The notes under the pieces are model-generated. The model ran no database searches, was not told the origin of the DNA, and saw only the letters and a program-made list of their open reading frames with translations. DNA of 62,008 bases from contig CAVWAK010000045.1 of NCBI GenBank assembly GCA_963752745.1, forward strand, positions 1 to 62,008. Reading direction: 5' to 3'. The translations under genes were made by a program, and so were the position numbers. Origin of the DNA: Thiogranum sp963752745. Its GTDB lineage: Bacteria > Pseudomonadota > Gammaproteobacteria > DSM-19610. This document shows, piece by piece, positions 61,511-62,008 of this stretch. Numbering within the stretch: position 1 is the stretch's first letter; each line of letters opens with the position of its first letter.

Positions 61511-61843
61511 ATGCCTATCGAAGTTAACGGTAAGTCCCTGGAAGTTGATGAAGAAGGTTACCTGGCTGACCTGAACCAGTGGGAACCTGAAGTTGCCACT
61601 ATCATGGCAAAAGAAGACGGTAGTGACCTGACCGACGCCCACTGGGAAGTGATCAACTTCCTGCGTGAGTACTATGAAGAGTACCAGATCGCTCCAGCCG
61701 TTCGCGTGCTGACCAAAGCTATCGGCAAGAAGCTGGGTAAGGACAAGGGTAACAGCAAGTACCTGTACGAACTGTTCCCTTACGGTCCTGCCAAGCAGGC
61801 TTGTAAGTACGCTGGTCTGCCAAAGCCGACTGGTTGCGTCTAA
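61511..61843 (+). CDS. dsrC: DsrC sulfur carrier protein
   Basis: 110 residues, canonical. The C-terminal arm QACKYAGLPKPTGCV carries the two redox Cys (98 and 109) that hold a trisulfide or persulfide between DsrAB, DsrEFH and the DsrMKJOP complex. MPIEVNGKSLEVDEEGYLADLNQWEPEV is the family opening. AAGGAGAG lies just upstream. A hairpin follows the stop, probably letting dsrC be made in large amounts. Confidence 0.96.
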   Translation: MPIEVNGKSLEVDEEGYLADLNQWEPEVATIMAKEDGSDLTDAHWEVINFLREYYEEYQIAPAVRVLTKAIGKKLGKDKGNSKYLYELFPYGPAKQACKYAGLPKPTGCV

Positions 61844-61861
61844 ACCATCAGACCTTGCAAG

Positions 61862-61893
61862 ACAACGGGGGGAGCTTGCCTCCCCCTTGTTTT
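61862..61893 (+). terminator. Hairpin with T-run between dsrC and dsrM
   Basis: ACAA..GGGGGAG-CTTGC-CTCCCCC-TTGT followed by TTT, a GC-rich stem with flanking pairing, 18 nt after dsrC. It may act as a partial terminator, giving more dsrC than dsrM transcript. Confidence 0.7.
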
Positions 61894-61923
61894 ATACAAA
61901 ATCAATGCTGAGGAGAGTGCCGC

Positions 61924-62008
61924 GTGACACTGGCTACGACTCTATATGTCGGACTGTTTTATATTGCGACGATTATCCTGGTAGTCGGCGTCGCAATGCG
62001 TATCAAGA
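61924..62008 (+). CDS. dsrM: DsrM membrane cytochrome b (partial, start only)
   Basis: GTG 61924 with AGGAG upstream opens a frame reading TLATTLYVGLFYIATIILVVGVAMRIK, the first membrane helix of DsrM, and runs off the window. Its position after dsrC is the usual order in the dsr operon. DsrM is the b-type cytochrome of the DsrMKJOP complex that reoxidises DsrC and links to quinone. Confidence 0.85.
   Translation, partial: MTLATTLYVGLFYIATIILVVGVAMRIK

Noticed and set aside
57883..61843. Sulfate- or sulfite-reducing Dsr system
   Set aside because: dsrEFH are present, dsrD is not, and the order matches the oxidative operon of sulfur oxidisers.
1..62008. tRNA or rRNA genes
   Set aside because: No cloverleaf-like or rRNA-like stretch was found by eye in the intergenic regions.

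Overview
The window (about 62 kb) looks like chromosome of a gammaproteobacterial sulfur oxidiser of the purple-sulfur-bacterium / Chromatiales type. The clearest sign is the right end: dsrA, dsrB, dsrE, dsrF, dsrH, dsrC and the first codons of dsrM in one rightward operon. DsrEFH accompany the reverse (oxidative) form of dissimilatory sulfite reductase, so the pathway runs from stored or persulfide sulfur to sulfite. No rRNA, tRNA, insertion sequence, phage or CRISPR array was recognised.

Layout. 0-3.8 kb: a TRAP transporter (TatT lipoprotein, DctP, DctQ, DctM). 3.8-8.7 kb: small, partly AT-rich genes (membrane proteins, SRPBCC, cupin, DUF1456, TfoX-like, truncated haemoglobin), some perhaps recently acquired. 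8.7-24.7 kb: a formate dehydrogenase and molybdenum/tungsten cofactor island. Leftward it holds DUF3305, DUF3306, a polyferredoxin, a TorD-type chaperone, a small Tat-signal protein, fdhA, fdhB, fdhC, a NarI/DsrM-like cytochrome b, an HdrD/DsrK-like Fe-S protein and mobB. Rightward it holds fdhD, tupABC, mobA and moeA. The catalytic subunit has Cys where many homologues have selenocysteine. Four leftward genes of this locus are broken by single-base frameshifts, every one a net +1 insertion.

24.8-44.4 kb: mostly housekeeping and signalling genes. These are trhP, two PAS-GGDEF cyclases, tsaB, a YoaA-type helicase, PBP1B, a coiled-coil protein next to a VWA protein, thiopurine methyltransferase, and a leftward group linked to sulfur metabolism (Sel1-repeat protein, DsrS-like protein, glutaredoxin, siroheme synthase CysG). 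44.4-54.6 kb: a short GY-motif protein, two beta-barrel outer-membrane proteins, a small phosphate-binding-like protein, an ExeA-type ATPase with a very long charged repeat tail, and several conserved unknowns with Fe(II)/2-oxoglutarate oxygenases.

54.6-57.4 kb: a leftward group facing away from dsrA: a TauD-family oxygenase, a 64-residue protein, a Cas6/Cmx6-like protein with no CRISPR array, a DsrC paralogue lacking both redox cysteines, and a 67-residue protein. It shares a 443-bp intergenic region holding two perfect dyads with the dsr operon. Hairpins follow dsrA, dsrC and the DsrC paralogue. I consider this divergent dsr-linked group the best candidate for an incompletely described system.

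Functional picture: CysG supplies siroheme for DsrAB. DsrEFH and DsrC relay sulfur. DsrM starts the membrane complex that reoxidises DsrC. Formate dehydrogenase, its extra Hdr/NarI-like module and the tungstate/molybdate uptake genes supply a second electron input. All assignments come from reading motifs and gene order by eye; no database search was run.
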